Of a stretch of 64,000 bases of DNA, positions 34,275 through 46,015 are shown one piece after another. The notes under the pieces were generated by a model. The model saw nothing but the letters and a program-made list of their open reading frames with translations, was not told the origin of the DNA and did not search any database. Position 1 is the first letter of the stretch. Each line of letters begins with the position of its first letter. The translations under genes were made by a program, and so were the position numbers. Source of the stretch: Taxillus chinensis (taxonomy: Eukaryota; Streptophyta; Magnoliopsida; Santalales; Loranthaceae); contig CM042090.1 of assembly GCA_023512835.1 (NCBI GenBank), positions 12,121,343 to 12,185,342 on the forward strand, given 5' to 3'.

Positions 34275-36420
34275 CCTCAAGTTGGTGCATAAATGTCACA
34301 CATGCCCAACTTGTCGAAGAATTTTGAAAGTACTCGATTGGATACTCCTTTGGTAAGGATATCACTAATTGATCTTCGATCAAATCTTTGGTAATTCCAC
34401 AACTTTTCCATCCAATTTCTCTTTAATGAAGAACCTATCTATTTCAACATGTTTTGTACGGTCGTGTTGAACTGGATTATGGGCTATATCACATCTTCTT
34501 TGTTGTCACAATATAGTTGAATTGGTTGCTTTTGAGAATAGCCTAGGTCTTGTAAGAGAAATTTTAACCATAATGCTTCGAAATTCCTAGGGCCATTCCT
34601 CTATACTCAACTCGCACTAGATCTTGCAACCACATTTTGTTTCTTGCTCCTCCATGTGACTAGGTTTCCACCAACAAAAGTAAAGTATCCAGGTTGATCG
34701 CCTATCATCAACTGATCCAGCCTGATCAAGATCTGATATACCTCAATATTTGATTTGCTTGTGTTTTTTAGAGAATAAAATTCCCTTTCCCGGACAAACT
34801 TTAGGTACCTTAAAATCCGCATGACTGCATTCATATGTTGCTCATAAGGACTATGCATGAACCGACTAACGACACTCGGAGCGTAGGCAAGATCTGGTCT
34901 TGTGTGAGCTAAGTACATTAATCTCCCAACTAATCTCTGGTATCTTCCCCGGTCCACCTGGTACCAGGGTTGTGTCAATGCTTAATTTCAGACCCTCTTC
35001 TATTGGAGTGTTAGTTGGTTGACATCTTGACATACCAGGTTCATGGAGTAGATCTAAGGCATACTTCCTTTGAGATAGAAAGATTCCTTTACTCGATCGG
35101 GATACTTCAATTCCCAGAAAAATATTTTAAGGTGCCTAAGTCTTTCATTTCAAATTCCCTGGACAAGTACTCCTTCAAAGCTTTCATCTCTTCTAAGTCA
35201 TTGCTGTGACGATCATGTCATCGACATATACAATGAGTGCGATAATATTTCCATGCCGCTTCTTTAAAAACAATGTGTGATCTGAATTGCTTTGCTTGTA
35301 ACCAAAGGTGGTCATAGATTTTGTGAATCGTCCAAACCATGCTCTAGGGGACTGTTTTAATCCATATAATGATTTCCTCAACTTGCACACCTTTTGCTTT
35401 TTGCCTTTCGGTTACCATGCACCCTGGTGGAAGATCCATGTAAACTTCTTAGAAAGGTCACCATGTAAGAATGCGTTCTTCACATCAAACTGTTGTAATG
35501 GTCGGTCAAAATTTGCGGCTAAAGATAACAAGACTCGGAATATTGATCTTGGCTACAAGTGCAAATGTCTCTGTTAGTCAAGTCCATAAGTTTGAGTGTA
35601 GCCCTTCGCCACTAATCTTGCTTTATAGCGTTCAATTGTACCATCGGCTTTGTATTTTACAATAAAGATCCACCGGCACCCAACGGTTTTTTTGTCAATG
35701 GGACGATCAACAAGCTCCCAAGTTTGATTCTTCTTTAAAGAAAGAGGCCATCTCTTCATTCATTGCAGCTTTCCATCTTGAATCGATTAGGGCTTCCGCG
35801 CCACTTGTTAGGTATAGATCAAGTAGCTAACAATTGATTGACAAATGACTGATTTGTTTGTGACAAGCGATGTGTCGTCATATAATGGTTCATGGGATAT
35901 CTTACTTTACTTGACAATTGAGGTTCATATGTAGATTTTGGAATACCTCTAGTAAGACGTTGTGGTAATTGTCTTTTAGATTACCTGAATTTCTTAGGGA
36001 TTTTCCTGACAACGATGTGTTTGGTGTATCAATTGGGAGAGACTCGGTTTTGGATATCGCTTGGTCTTGGTTTTCTGTCGGTGTCCACTATGTAACAAAT
36101 CATATCTACATTTGCTATTAACTACTGTAACTCCAAGTTATGACCACTAGAATTCTTATTACCTATACCGTCATCAGATATTTCCACAATAGCTTCCTCT
36201 TGGGTATATATAAGAGTCTGAATTTCCTAAAGAGACTCCCCGAAAGTCGGACTCGAGAGAAAATACATAGTGTCTTCATGGAAGACAACATCCATAGTGA
36301 TAAACATGCGTGTAGTAGGAGGATGATAACATCTATATCCTTTTTGATGCATAGCATAACCAACAAAGACATATTTTAAGGCTCGAGGCATTAACTTACT
36401 ACGTTGGTTTGGAGGAAGAT
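34275..36420 (-). pseudogene. Copia pol remnant: integrase tail, RT, RNase H
   Basis: Read right to left. MPRALKYVFVGYAMHQKGYR and TTRMFITMDVVFHED (36227-36420) form the integrase C-terminal region. [20 protein letters not shown] and [17 protein letters not shown] (about 35574-35759) begin the RVT_2-type reverse transcriptase. KSLYGLKQSPRAWFGRF and IALIVYVDDMIV (about 35205-35390) carry the YVDD catalytic box. RLVGRLMYLAHTRPDLAYA (about 34860-34950) leads into RNase H, and LGMCDIYAPT ends it near the 3' LTR. Frameshifts and stops separate the blocks. Confidence 0.85.
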
Positions 36421-36533
36421 GAAAGATGGAGGTTTTTTTGATTGGTTTGGATATGGTGCGGTTTTTGAATGGTCTTGGTTTTGGAATGAATTCCAGGTAA
36501 ATGGTCTTTTGGACCGTGATGGCTTTGATACCA

Positions 36534-36753
36534 TGAAGAATAATAGAATACAATAGAAAATTTTCTTATTCTTTAACTCAATGAAATACATAGTATAAAT
36601 AGAGATGAACATCTAATCAAATCTCTTACAATCTTCTATATAAAGAAATAATATTAATTGATATCTTTATCAATTAATAAGATATGATCCTATCAATTAA
36701 TGAGATATATCAATTAATAGAATATCTTTTCTAAATGGGCAATAATCTCAACA
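36534..36753 (-). repeat. 5' LTR of the copia element
   Basis: 220 bp. Followed in element orientation by the primer-binding site at about 36521-36533. Confidence 0.88.
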
Positions 36754-36764
36754 CTTCGGTGTGG

Positions 36765-37300
36765 TCTGCTAGTCCTAACTATTCTTCAGCTGGCCTCTCG
36801 ATGTGTTTGCTATCCGGAACCATCTCTTGAGACGATTGAACATCGTTTTTGCGATGGTGATATTGCTCGCGGCATCTTTGGGCATGCATGGGCGCGCAGG
36901 GGCTGCTGCTATATGGATGTTTCAGCTAGCTGTTGGAAGCGTTGGTACCTTGCTTGTTACCTAGTAGTTTGATTGGGCCTCTTTGTCTTCACAGTCTGGC
37001 TTTATTCGGGCAATGTTGGTCGGTTTGATTCTTTGGTTCATTTGTATTTCCCCGTAATGTGGCTATTTTTCAGGGGGGTTGCTATGTCAGCAGTGGTGTA
37101 CTGGTGGTTGAGATTAGTTCTTTGATTCTTTTGGGCGTTGTATCAGTTTTCAGGCGGAGCTTTCGGCAGCTTTGTTTGATCAGGGTATCCGCTGCCCACT
37201 TGTGGAGTGTGAATCAAGGCCTCTTCTCAGTCTCTGTAGCATCTCTTCCTCCTTCGGGGGGGGATTGTTGTTGGCATTAGTGTCTTTGTCGGCATTGGAA
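36765..37300 (+). pseudogene. LINE C-terminal fragment, part 2
   Basis: Continuation of the LINE after the copia insertion. Frames show a FCDGDIARSIW-like zinc-finger (zf-RVT) phrase, then LILWFI and NVAIFQGG, as in the segment preceding RNase H of plant LINEs. Broken by frameshifts and without a visible poly(A) tail. Confidence 0.55.
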
Positions 37301-37799
37301 AAACTCAAATCTAATTGTTGATTTATAATTTAGTCATTAGTTTAACTGAATTTCAATCGAGTTTTTGATTTTTGACCACGGCTTAAGCTGTAGAGTGAAA
37401 ATTTAAAAAATAATATATATTTAATATTAATATGAGATATGAGATATATGTATATATATATATATATGCTTTTTTGATGGCAGGATCCTCTACAGTGAAT
37501 GATCAGAGGGTGAGATAGTAACAGTGATCGTCCATATCAAAAGCAGCCCCACGGGACCCAAGAAAATTGAATTCCACGCTCTAGACAAGTGCAACTTAAA
37601 AACCAGCAAACAATAGCAAAAACACATGCTATAAAAAAAACATATATCAATCATATAACATATACATAAAAGTCTCATTCCAACACTATTATCTACTAAA
37701 CAGTAAATTTACATAATATTGTATTAAATAAAACAACTATATATCAAATTATAATGGATCACTTTACATTTACATATAAAATAGTCATTTGCAAAATGT
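37301..37799. other. AT-rich spacer
   Basis: It contains a short (TA)n run at 37450-37467. No gene seen. Confidence 0.5.
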
Positions 37800-38488
37800 A
37801 TTGGTTGCAAACGATGAGCCGAGTATTAAGGTATTCGAACATTATATTCATTAAAATAATAAAAAAAAAAAAAAAATACAAGAATTATATTCTGATGTTA
37901 ACGAAACGAATTTATTGTTCACGAAACGTTTAGAAACACTTATAAACTTTTACGAACACAATTATAAAATCGTAAAAAGCCTCAGCCGAAAAAGTAAAAA
38001 AAAAATCTACAAAAAGAATTCTACCGTAAACTTATCCAAAAAAGTACAACTAATTATCTGTTAGAATGTGTTATCTTTGTTTAATATATTTAAACAATTA
38101 CTATATATAGTTCATAAAAATATAATAATAATAATAATAAACAAATAAATCAAAAATATATTTTTTTTTATTTAATAATAATATAAAAGCATATGCTTAC
38201 TAAATTATATTTAATAAAAATATATTTATATTCAATAAAATAACTTTTATATATATTAATTTAATTGTTAATTTCTTATTCATAAATAGTTGTCACGAAC
38301 ACGAACGAATTCATGAACTGTTCGTGAACACTTGTTCGTGAACGTTCACGAACATGTTCACGAATATAACGATAGTGTTCGCGAACTGTTCACGAATGAT
38401 ACTATTCCTTAACGAACGAACATAAACGATCTTTTGTCGAGTCGAACACGAGCTTGTTCATGAATGTTTGGTTCATTTACAGTCCTAA
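37800..38488 (-). mobile_element. Palindrome-rich hAT-like element, second copy
   Basis: Same family as 5560-6286 but inverted. The right end is GGTTCATTTACAGTCCTA and the left end a degenerate TTGGTTGCAAACG. It is dense in GTTCGTGAAC / GTTCACGAAC palindromes at 38295-38480. No clean target duplication remains. Confidence 0.7.
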
Positions 38489-39242
38489 GTAAACTATATT
38501 ACCTACTGAAAAGTGAGTTTACATTATATTACGTTAAATGAAGCATTTATCATGAAGTTAACTTTTATAATTGTTTCCGAGTTTCTATATATATTTTCAA
38601 TGTTAGTAGTCTTGTTTTATTATTTTTAAATAAAAAAATTTTAGATTTCTTGTATTATTTTCATGTTATATTTTTAACAAATTTAAGAATTTTGCTTTCA
38701 ATCTGTCATCAAAACCTTAATTCTTCCTCTAAACTATATTTTTATCACCTTAATCTTGTAGTTGTGATTTGGGGCAAGTTCTACCCTCTCCACCATTACA
38801 TGTCAACATGATCAACTAATGGGAGATTTGTCAACTTTTCTAACATTTTGAAGCTTATTGTTTACTTTCATATGACTTGTGAGCATATTTCAACATATAA
38901 AGAATTTTCAATGAAGAATCATTTTATAATTTCTACTCTAATATTATTATTTTTTATTCTTATTAATTTTTTTGAAAAAAATTGCTTCCTTTATTAACAA
39001 ATGTGAAGAAAGAATAAATGTGAGGAGAAAAAATTATTATATATAATATAGAGGGTGAATAGTTAATTTTTACAAATGAATAATAATTATAACATTCTTC
39101 AAATATAAATAAGGGAGATAAACAGTGTGTTGGAGTAATATTTTGGGATTTGACTCTATTTGTACATAATAGAAAGCATCTTATAAATACTCTAATAAGA
39201 TGTGATGAAACTTTTTTTATAGAAAATATCATGTAATCTATT
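38489..39242. other. AT-rich spacer
   Basis: 38930-39210 has MITE-like wording (a TGTTGGAGTAATATTTT phrase and ACTCTAATAAG) resembling the Tourist-like elements elsewhere, but its ends could not be fixed. No gene. Confidence 0.4.
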
Positions 39243-39882
39243 TAGGGCTGCAAACGAACTCAGCCGAACCGAGTAATAAGGTACTTGAACGTATTCATTA
39301 CTATTTATTAATGAACTGAATCAAATACAAATTTTAAACTATAATGTTTACAAACTGTTCATGAATGTTACTTTGTTGTTCACGAACGTTTATGAATACA
39401 ATTATGAAATTATAAAAATCTACAAAAAGAATTCATACCGTAAATTTATCCAAAAAAATACAATTAAATAACTATTAGACTGTGTGTGTTATCTTTATGT
39501 AATATGTTTAAATAATTATTATATATTATTCACAAAAATATTATAATAATAACAATAATAAACAAATAAATCAAAAATATATTTTTTTATTTAATAATAA
39601 TATAAAAGTATATTCTTATTAAATTATATTTAATAAAGATATATTTATATTTAACAAAATAACTTTTATACATATTAATTAATTTGTTAATTTCCCGTTC
39701 ACAAACAATTTTCACGAACACAAACGATATTTACGAACTATTCGTGAGCGATCGCGAACATGTTTACAAATATAATAATGGTATTTTCAAACGACACTAT
39801 TATTTAATGAACAAACATAAACGATTTTTTATCGAACCAAATGCAAGTTTATTTATGAACGTTTGATTCATTTACAATCCTA
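39243..39882 (-). mobile_element. Palindrome-rich hAT-like element, third copy
   Basis: 640 bp with ends TAGGGCTGCAAACGAAC and, on the other strand, TAGGATTGTAAATGAATC. A perfect 8-bp duplication AATCTATT flanks it at 39235-39242 and 39883-39890. It is non-coding and oriented like the copy at 37800. Confidence 0.85.
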
Positions 39883-40147
39883 AATCTATTTCCTACGAGC
39901 TTAAACCCTCTTATCTACTACTCCCATCGTGAATATATGCCACCTCCATCCATGTCTTGCATTTAGTATTCATTTTGACTGGGCCAAATATATGAAGTGC
40001 GCATATATAGTTGGATTCAAGCAACTTTTCTTTATAAAAAACAGTTTTTGCATTCTAATACTCCTCCAACAGTCAAGTTACTATTTCAATGGCCACATTA
40101 TACTTTTACTAACGCAATATTCTTTACCAACAGTTATATTATCTTCC

Positions 40148-40155
40148 TATAAATA
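40148..40155 (+). promoter_or_regulatory. TATA box of the micro-ORF unit
   Basis: TATAAATA in CCTATAAATACACCC, 84 bp upstream of the micro-ORF ATG. Transcription would start near 40180, at the CATTCACTCACACAAA stretch. Confidence 0.55.
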
Positions 40156-40238
40156 CACCCAAATTCTACCCATTCACTCACACAAATCCATTTCAATACT
40201 ATTCCAACTCCCTCCAAAATCCTCTCCCTCATTTGTAA

Positions 40239-40346
40239 ATGGACGAGTTCATGAAGTGTACACTTACAGTAATAATGTTGGTCTATGTTGTCCTGTTTTG
40301 CAAGGAGAGTGGTATCTTCCTTATATGCTTTGGTGATAATTTTTAG
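40239..40346 (+). CDS. Putative 35-aa hydrophobic peptide
   Basis: First ATG downstream of the TATA box, in context AAATGG. The peptide starts MDEFMKCTLTVIMLVYVV and continues LFC then KESGIFLICF, so it resembles a signal peptide or single membrane helix with three cysteines. The equivalent frame in copy B (tail of the ORF ending at 50368) reads RRHVKILLTLMVMSS and stays hydrophobic. Sequence identity is modest and no family is recognised. It may be the signal-peptide exon of a decayed secreted-peptide gene, a free short ORF, or chance. Confidence 0.3.
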   Translation: MDEFMKCTLTVIMLVYVVLFCKESGIFLICFGDNF

Positions 40347-40440
40347 TTTTCATCGTATAATAATTTTTTTGGGGGGAGTTCTAAATAAAGCACATTGTGT
40401 GTTTATGTATGTATCTTAAATTTTTAAAAAAAAAAAAAAA

Positions 40441-42240
40441 GGTTGGCTTTGGCGGCTGGCCGCGGCCGATGTGGCTTACCTCAACGAAGGAAATCAAAAA
40501 GAAAAAATAGGCACCACTGCGGTTTACGATAGACCCAAATCCCCTTTCGGATTGATTTTGAGGCCTCATAACTATCAATCTAACTCATATTGGTTCAATT
40601 TTTCATAGAATTAACCTTTTTAATTTACACCAAAAAAATTATTTTTACAAAGTCAATTTGGGCTAATTCGTCCCGTCCGCAAAGAATCATGGGTTTTCTC
40701 TACTTTAACGCACTACCAACCAATACATGATACCGTATAGCAATTGACAGCTGGGAAACGTGTGAACATGCATCCTAAAGACCAAGGAGCATGTTTTAAC
40801 GGCTAGAAAGGTGAACAGGAGGCTCGTGGCTCTCTCCAATGAACTAATCTGAACTTTATAAATAGTAAGTTTCCATGGACGAATAACAACATGTTCCAAC
40901 GATTTGAGTGTTTTGGTCGGAAAATCCATAAAAAAAAATATAGAAAGAATGAATAGTTTGAGAGGAGGAGTTCTTAAGCAATTCCTATCAATTTTTATTT
41001 TCTTCTTCCTCAAGTTCTGTACTGAGTTCATCCATTTCACGATAAATTCAACAGTTTCTATCATCTTCGATCAATAGCTGACACTACACTAATTCTTTTA
41101 ACCATCACTTAAGTCCATTTGTTGCCACTAGAAGTCTTCTACGGCCAAGAAGTTGCAATTCTATATATGTAACCACGTAAACATTCCTTCTATATATCAA
41201 GAAAACAATAACAAAAATAGGCATTCCTTTAAGCAATTTAAGAGCACCCCCTGATCATTCAAAGTGAGGAGAAGTCATCATATATGTTACCTCATAATAA
41301 ATGCCTTTGCAATTCCTTTTGAGCCTACAAGAAAATTTATTTCATAAAACTCTATCCATCGTTAAGCCCATATTAGGACAATTTTTATTTTAATTAATAA
41401 GATCCCCACTAGGGTAGATTTGATAATCGGGTCCTCACACTGGGGCAGTCTAATTCGGTCAAATCCCGTGTTCTCCACATGGGGATAATTTTTGTAATAA
41501 AACCTCACACGAGAGTTGTGTTTTACCAAGTCCATCATAGGTTAATGGTCAAGTCAAAATATTCCTATATTAGGCAGCTGTTGAAAGAGAGAAAAGAAAA
41601 AATCAAAATAAAAAGGAAAAGAGTAAATAACAAAAGCATTTGTACTCTACATCCTATTGGATGGCAAAGGTTCACCTTTGCTACTGTCAAGGCATTCCTA
41701 GATTTACATTGGTGTTGTGCAGAAGGGCGATACACACCCTAGGAAATTAGACGTGATGTGAGATAAGTGCTAATCTGACTCCGTCTTCTTCTTGCATGAA
41801 TCAGCCCCAGTAAAGTAAGCCAAAGGATTTGTCAGACATTAAGCATACAAGGCTCCTGCACCATTCATTTATAAGGAGACCAGCATAGAGCAAATCACTT
41901 CTAACAAAATACTTAGACATGGACAAATTAAATGAACAGCCACCACGATTGAAGAGATCAAGACAACCGGGAATTCATATTTTCAGGAATTCTCTCCATG
42001 AAAAGTCTAATTGCAGAAATGATTGATCAAAAATCACTTCTTGAGGACAGATCTTATTCTTGCGGGGGTTGGCTCCAAAATTATTAGTCCACAGTAGGCC
42101 GGGTAGATAATTCTGTTAGTGATCAGTAACACAATTTGTAGTTGCGTCAGGTTAATTTGTTCCGGGGCAGAGTAAAATTATCTTTTATCGTACGGGGTTG
42201 CAAAAATTGAATAATTAATAATAATAAATTTTTTAAGAAA
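40441..42240. other. Intergenic, no gene recognised
   Basis: The first 100 bp still resembles the region after copy B (50500-50620). 41390-41560 has CCTCACACTGGGGCAG and TTCTCCACATGGGG phrases reminiscent of retrotransposon untranslated sequence. Short ORFs show no domain. Confidence 0.4.
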
Positions 42241-42276
42241 AAAAAAAAGAAAGAAAGAAAGAAAGAAAGAAAGAAA
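42241..42276 (+). repeat. (GAAA)n microsatellite
   Basis: A-run followed by about six or seven GAAA units. Confidence 0.9.
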
Positions 42277-43320
42277 CCAGGGGAGGGGAGGATAGATCTC
42301 GTGTCCACTGTCACGCAATTTGAGCCTTCGCTTATGTTCCCACTCGCTTTAAATCGGCACACTACGCAACCTCTATTGAATTTGGAAGTGGGGGACAGTA
42401 AAAAGGACGCCATGGATGTGGATATGCTGAAAACAAAAAAAGGAGAGGTTTACAACTGACCCATGTGGATTCCACACGGCAATTAAAGTTCTCTGGCGCA
42501 AGACATCATGGTCTGCACCCACGTTGCATTGGCATTATAAATAGTTGCCCAAGATCGAGCCAAAGACTGCTGCAACATGGGGTAGAATAAATCACGTACG
42601 TCATGTGGGTCATGATGAGCCATGGAACTAACTTAAGCTGGTTTCTGTTATAAAACAAAAATAATTAGAAATCAGAACCAATACAGTTTCATGATAAGTC
42701 TAATATGGGTCCTCTCTCCCACTACTACTACTACTAGTGTTAGTGTATATGTGTGTGTGCACGAATATGGAGGAGCTTACGGTTGTTCGTCTGGAAGATT
42801 AATGATGACAGACGCAGCAGTACTGCATGCCACTTCTCTCTGTTTTCAGCAGCTGTACGTACGTGTGCAGAACAGACAGGACTCAAAATATGGGAGACGG
42901 GCGGACGAAGATGCGCCATAATTAGCTGCTCCCCGCGTTGCCATTTTATGGAAACCGGTGTCGGATACTCGTCTCTTCCCACCCGACACGATGAAACATG
43001 CATGTGTGACGCTTGTGTTGTTTTATTCGCAGTGCGAAACGCGATGCCTACCATTTCCCTGCAACACCATTCGCCGTTTCTCATATGGTGGTGTCGTGTC
43101 CCTTTGTCCTCAATCGATAAGTTGCTTCGTTTCACCCGCACCCGCACACGCACACGCGAGGTTACATGTTCTTCTCATCCCGTTAAGCCCCACCGTGACA
43201 CCTAAGCTAACACAGGCCTGGTCGGCCCCACTTTGAATCGTTAGTGTCCCAGGTTGCGTGCTTGCGCTGAATTCAAGGACCCGCGACTTGTTGGTCATGG
43301 AGTATACATATGGGACCCAT
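42277..43320. other. GC-richer intergenic block
   Basis: It holds a TATA-like ATTATAAATAG near 42533-42543, but the first downstream ATG (ATGGGGTAG) closes at once. Overlapping ORFs on both strands at 42690-43300 encode Cys/His/Arg-rich sequence with no domain. They could be a non-coding transcript or a decayed gene. No call is made. Confidence 0.3.
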
Positions 43321-44389
43321 CCACTACCACCACGCCACTTCTCTCAATTTTTTTTTCTTTTCATTTTTTGTAATTTGTTAGAAAGTATAATTATTTTTCA
43401 TCGACTATAATAGAACTCCTTTTTTTCCTCCTAATTTTTTTAAATATAAAGAGTAATTTAATTATAAAGACATAAAAAAATAGCACATGGGTGTTTGGGG
43501 ATCCACATCCAAATTATTTTCTAAAATTTACTTATCTTAACAACTTTCTGATCTCTTTCTTTTCTCAATTTGTTTAAAAATATTTCTCTCAAATGTGCAG
43601 ACTTACTTTATAAATTCTATTTTCAAACAGCATTTTAAGAAATGAGATGAAAAGTTATTTTTATTAGAATCTTAAAATTTATATCTAAATTATAGAAATA
43701 ATATCAAAATTTATACCCAAATTATACCCTAAAATTTATTTCCAAACTACTCTCTCTGTGATTTTTCTTGCAAATCCTTGTTGTTGTTCATTTGCAAACT
43801 ACGATTTTCAGGGACAGTGACTGCAGCGTTTAATTCCAGCTATCTAAGACGGAGGCTCTTCTCTTTTTTTTCTCTTCTTCTAGTTCACACTATTCTTTTT
43901 CTCTCAACATAGTCATCCCCGAAATATGACCCAAAATTGGACCTCCATCTTTAGACTCTCATGACTTCTTTGGAAAGTGCACGCAGCACGCTGGTAGCCT
44001 AACCTAATCTACGACTCCATAGTCTACGACACGCAGCAAATTATCTGCTTAAAATCAGTCTATTCCATATTCAGATATAATATTATCAATTTATTTACTG
44101 GGTTTGGCCTTTTGTCGTGTGAGTCTATGACCCTATCTACTTAACCTATTTGGGTCGACTATTGGCATTTTATAATTTTTAGTTTTCTTGAAATTGAATT
44201 ATAATTCTACGAATGATTATAGTTGATTGATAATAATTTAAAATTTAAAATTTTTATTTAGAAGTTATGAATTTATGAATGATTGACTATAAATTATGTT
44301 TGTTTCCTAATTTTATGTTGTTCTTAAAATTACAATAAAGCAATAATAATAATAAATTAATATACTTACAAATATTATTATTATTTTAA
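43321..44389. other. AT-rich intergenic
   Basis: Contains a CCCAAATTATA-type local duplication at 43680-43740. No gene seen. Confidence 0.5.
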
Positions 44390-45407
44390 AATGCATAAGA
44401 GATAAGAGTCTCACCTTGAACTCTTGCTCCAAAACCTCAGGGCCAGTCCTGTCTCTCAACAAACTCAGTCTCAAAACGAAGAGGAAGGTGAACCAGGTCT
44501 ACCATCCCTACAATTCTGCCAAAGTAACCTACATCGCCTGGGTCTCCCACGCCAAGTTAGCATCTCCATATTCTTTCCTGTCTAGAGATTTGTGATCTCA
44601 TACACACGTATTGTTTGAATCTCAGGCATGGAATTAAAGATTTGTTTGTTTCCTTAAAAATTTCACAATGAGAACCTAAAAATTAAGATTTCGTTTGGTT
44701 TTGCGTGGTTATTTTTAAAAATATAATTATTTAAAAAAACTATGGGCTCCGATAAATTTATACTATTTATAAATGATTTTAAATTATCTGAACCTACTAT
44801 TTTTAAAAATAATCCTATTTTCAAAAATAATATCATTCTCCCAAACATCTTCTAAGTAACTTCTCATGTTCACACTCGAAAGATCAAGGGATTATTGACT
44901 ATCACTTGTAAGACTATACTGCAAGTATCATCTCATATCTAACTTGTACAATCATATAACACAAGTAATTTTATACATTTCCAATCACATACAATCAGTG
45001 TCATCCATATTAACTGAATTCAAATATAAATAAAAGCCAAGTGTCATATCCAACGTAACTATTACGGACCCATGTTCAAAAACTAATAATCAATACATAT
45101 CAAATACATCAAGCAACCAGAGGTATGTCATGTCCCCAAATTCTAGAAATCCTAAAACTAAATAAGTAACTCTTGATGCCCACACCCTAAAGATCAAGAA
45201 GTTGGTGACCAACATCTAAAGAGACTTGACAATATGTGTTATCTCACATGCAACCTATAAAGTCATACAACAAGGGCAATATTATACTTTCCTTCATGAG
45301 TATCGATGACATGCATCATATTAAAATAGTCTCAATAAATAAATTATCACAATAATCACTACATGTTTCAATCTAATACAACCCTCCACAGCCCCTTTTC
45401 AAAACTC

Positions 45408-45510
45408 TTCATCGAATGTCCCGATCGAATATCTTCATTCGAATGTCCTGATTTGAATGTCTTCATTAACTGTCCAGATTTAAATGTCTTCATCAAATGT
45501 CTTCATTAAA
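45408..45510. repeat. 13-14 bp minisatellite
   Basis: About seven or eight degenerate units of GAATGTCTTCATT, alternating with GAATGTCCTGATT. Confidence 0.75.
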
Positions 45511-45908
45511 TGTTCACTACCTTGATGCTTCTTCAAGTATTCGACCTCACAGTTCGTTAAGGTTATTGTTCGTCGTCGTTTCTACTAGTTTCTCATTTAG
45601 AATCAACCCAACAGCCCCCAAACCTTCACAATCTCTCCAAAAACTCACAAAACTCATATCCAATACTACATACCATGTTTTAATCACAGATTGTATACTT
45701 AAATCATATAATTCAACCCAAAGTTAAGTTTTCCCTAAAACCTAGGGTTCATACGAAATCACACAAATCATACCAAAATCATATATATCAAAACATAATC
45801 AAGGTAATAAGTTTATGAACACCAATCTAGCAAGAATTTACGGATGAATCAACTCTAAAATTTAAGCTCCAAACTCCAATTTGGCAAGCTCCACCTCCAA
45901 GCTCTCTT

Positions 45909-45931
45909 TACTCTCTCTCTCTCTCTCTCCC
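45909..45931. repeat. (CT)n run
   Basis: Short pure CT/TC microsatellite. Confidence 0.85.
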
Positions 45932-46015
45932 TCTTTCACCAAATCTGTGAAACGCAAAATGACTCCGCTGGGAGTTTCTCTCTCCCCCTATTTATATTTT
46001 TTGCAAATTGTTTTA

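Larger units (their letters stand above)
34048..36753 (-). mobile_element. Internally deleted Ty1/copia retrotransposon with both LTRs
   Basis: 2706 bp, minus-strand orientation. The LTRs are 36534-36753 (5') and 34048-34269 (3'), beginning TGTTGAGATTATTGCC and ending ATTATTCTTCA. A primer-binding site TGGTATCAAAGCC, fitting initiator tRNA-Met, abuts the 5' LTR. A purine tract TTGAGGGGAAG precedes the 3' LTR. Flanks are CTTCT and CTTCG, a 4/5 target duplication. It is inserted into a LINE. Gag, protease and most of integrase are absent. The integrase tail, RT and RNase H remain, with stops. Confidence 0.88.
39883..40440 (+). other. Duplicated TATA / micro-ORF / AATAAA unit, copy A
   Basis: Homologous over several hundred bp to 50041-50510. 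Copy A has TATAAATA at 40148-40155, a 35-codon ORF at 40239-40346, AATAAA at 40384-40389 and a genomic A-run at about 40425-40440. Copy B has the degraded box TACAAATA, a related hydrophobic ORF and an AATAAA. In both, a palindrome-rich hAT-like element lies immediately upstream. The compact layout suggests a small transcription unit or its pseudogene. Confidence 0.5.
44390..46015. other. Possible LTR-derived sequence
   Basis: It has the look of a Ty3/gypsy LTR on the minus strand: mixed composition, repeated CATATCTAACTTGTACAATC-like text and an internal minisatellite. No terminal dinucleotides or target duplications could be fixed, and no coding domain is present. Confidence 0.25.

Noticed and set aside
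39929..40336. 135-codon ORF spanning the TATA region of copy A
   Set aside because: It begins upstream of the TATA box, lacks a domain, and is not kept in copy B; the short ORF after the TATA box is better placed.
42533..42600. TATA-like box and possible ncRNA or miRNA precursor
   Set aside because: No convincing hairpin or known miRNA sequence was visible downstream by eye.
42690..43298. ORFs of 76-150 aa on both strands
   Set aside because: They overlap antisense to each other, with no recognised domain and no splice or promoter support.
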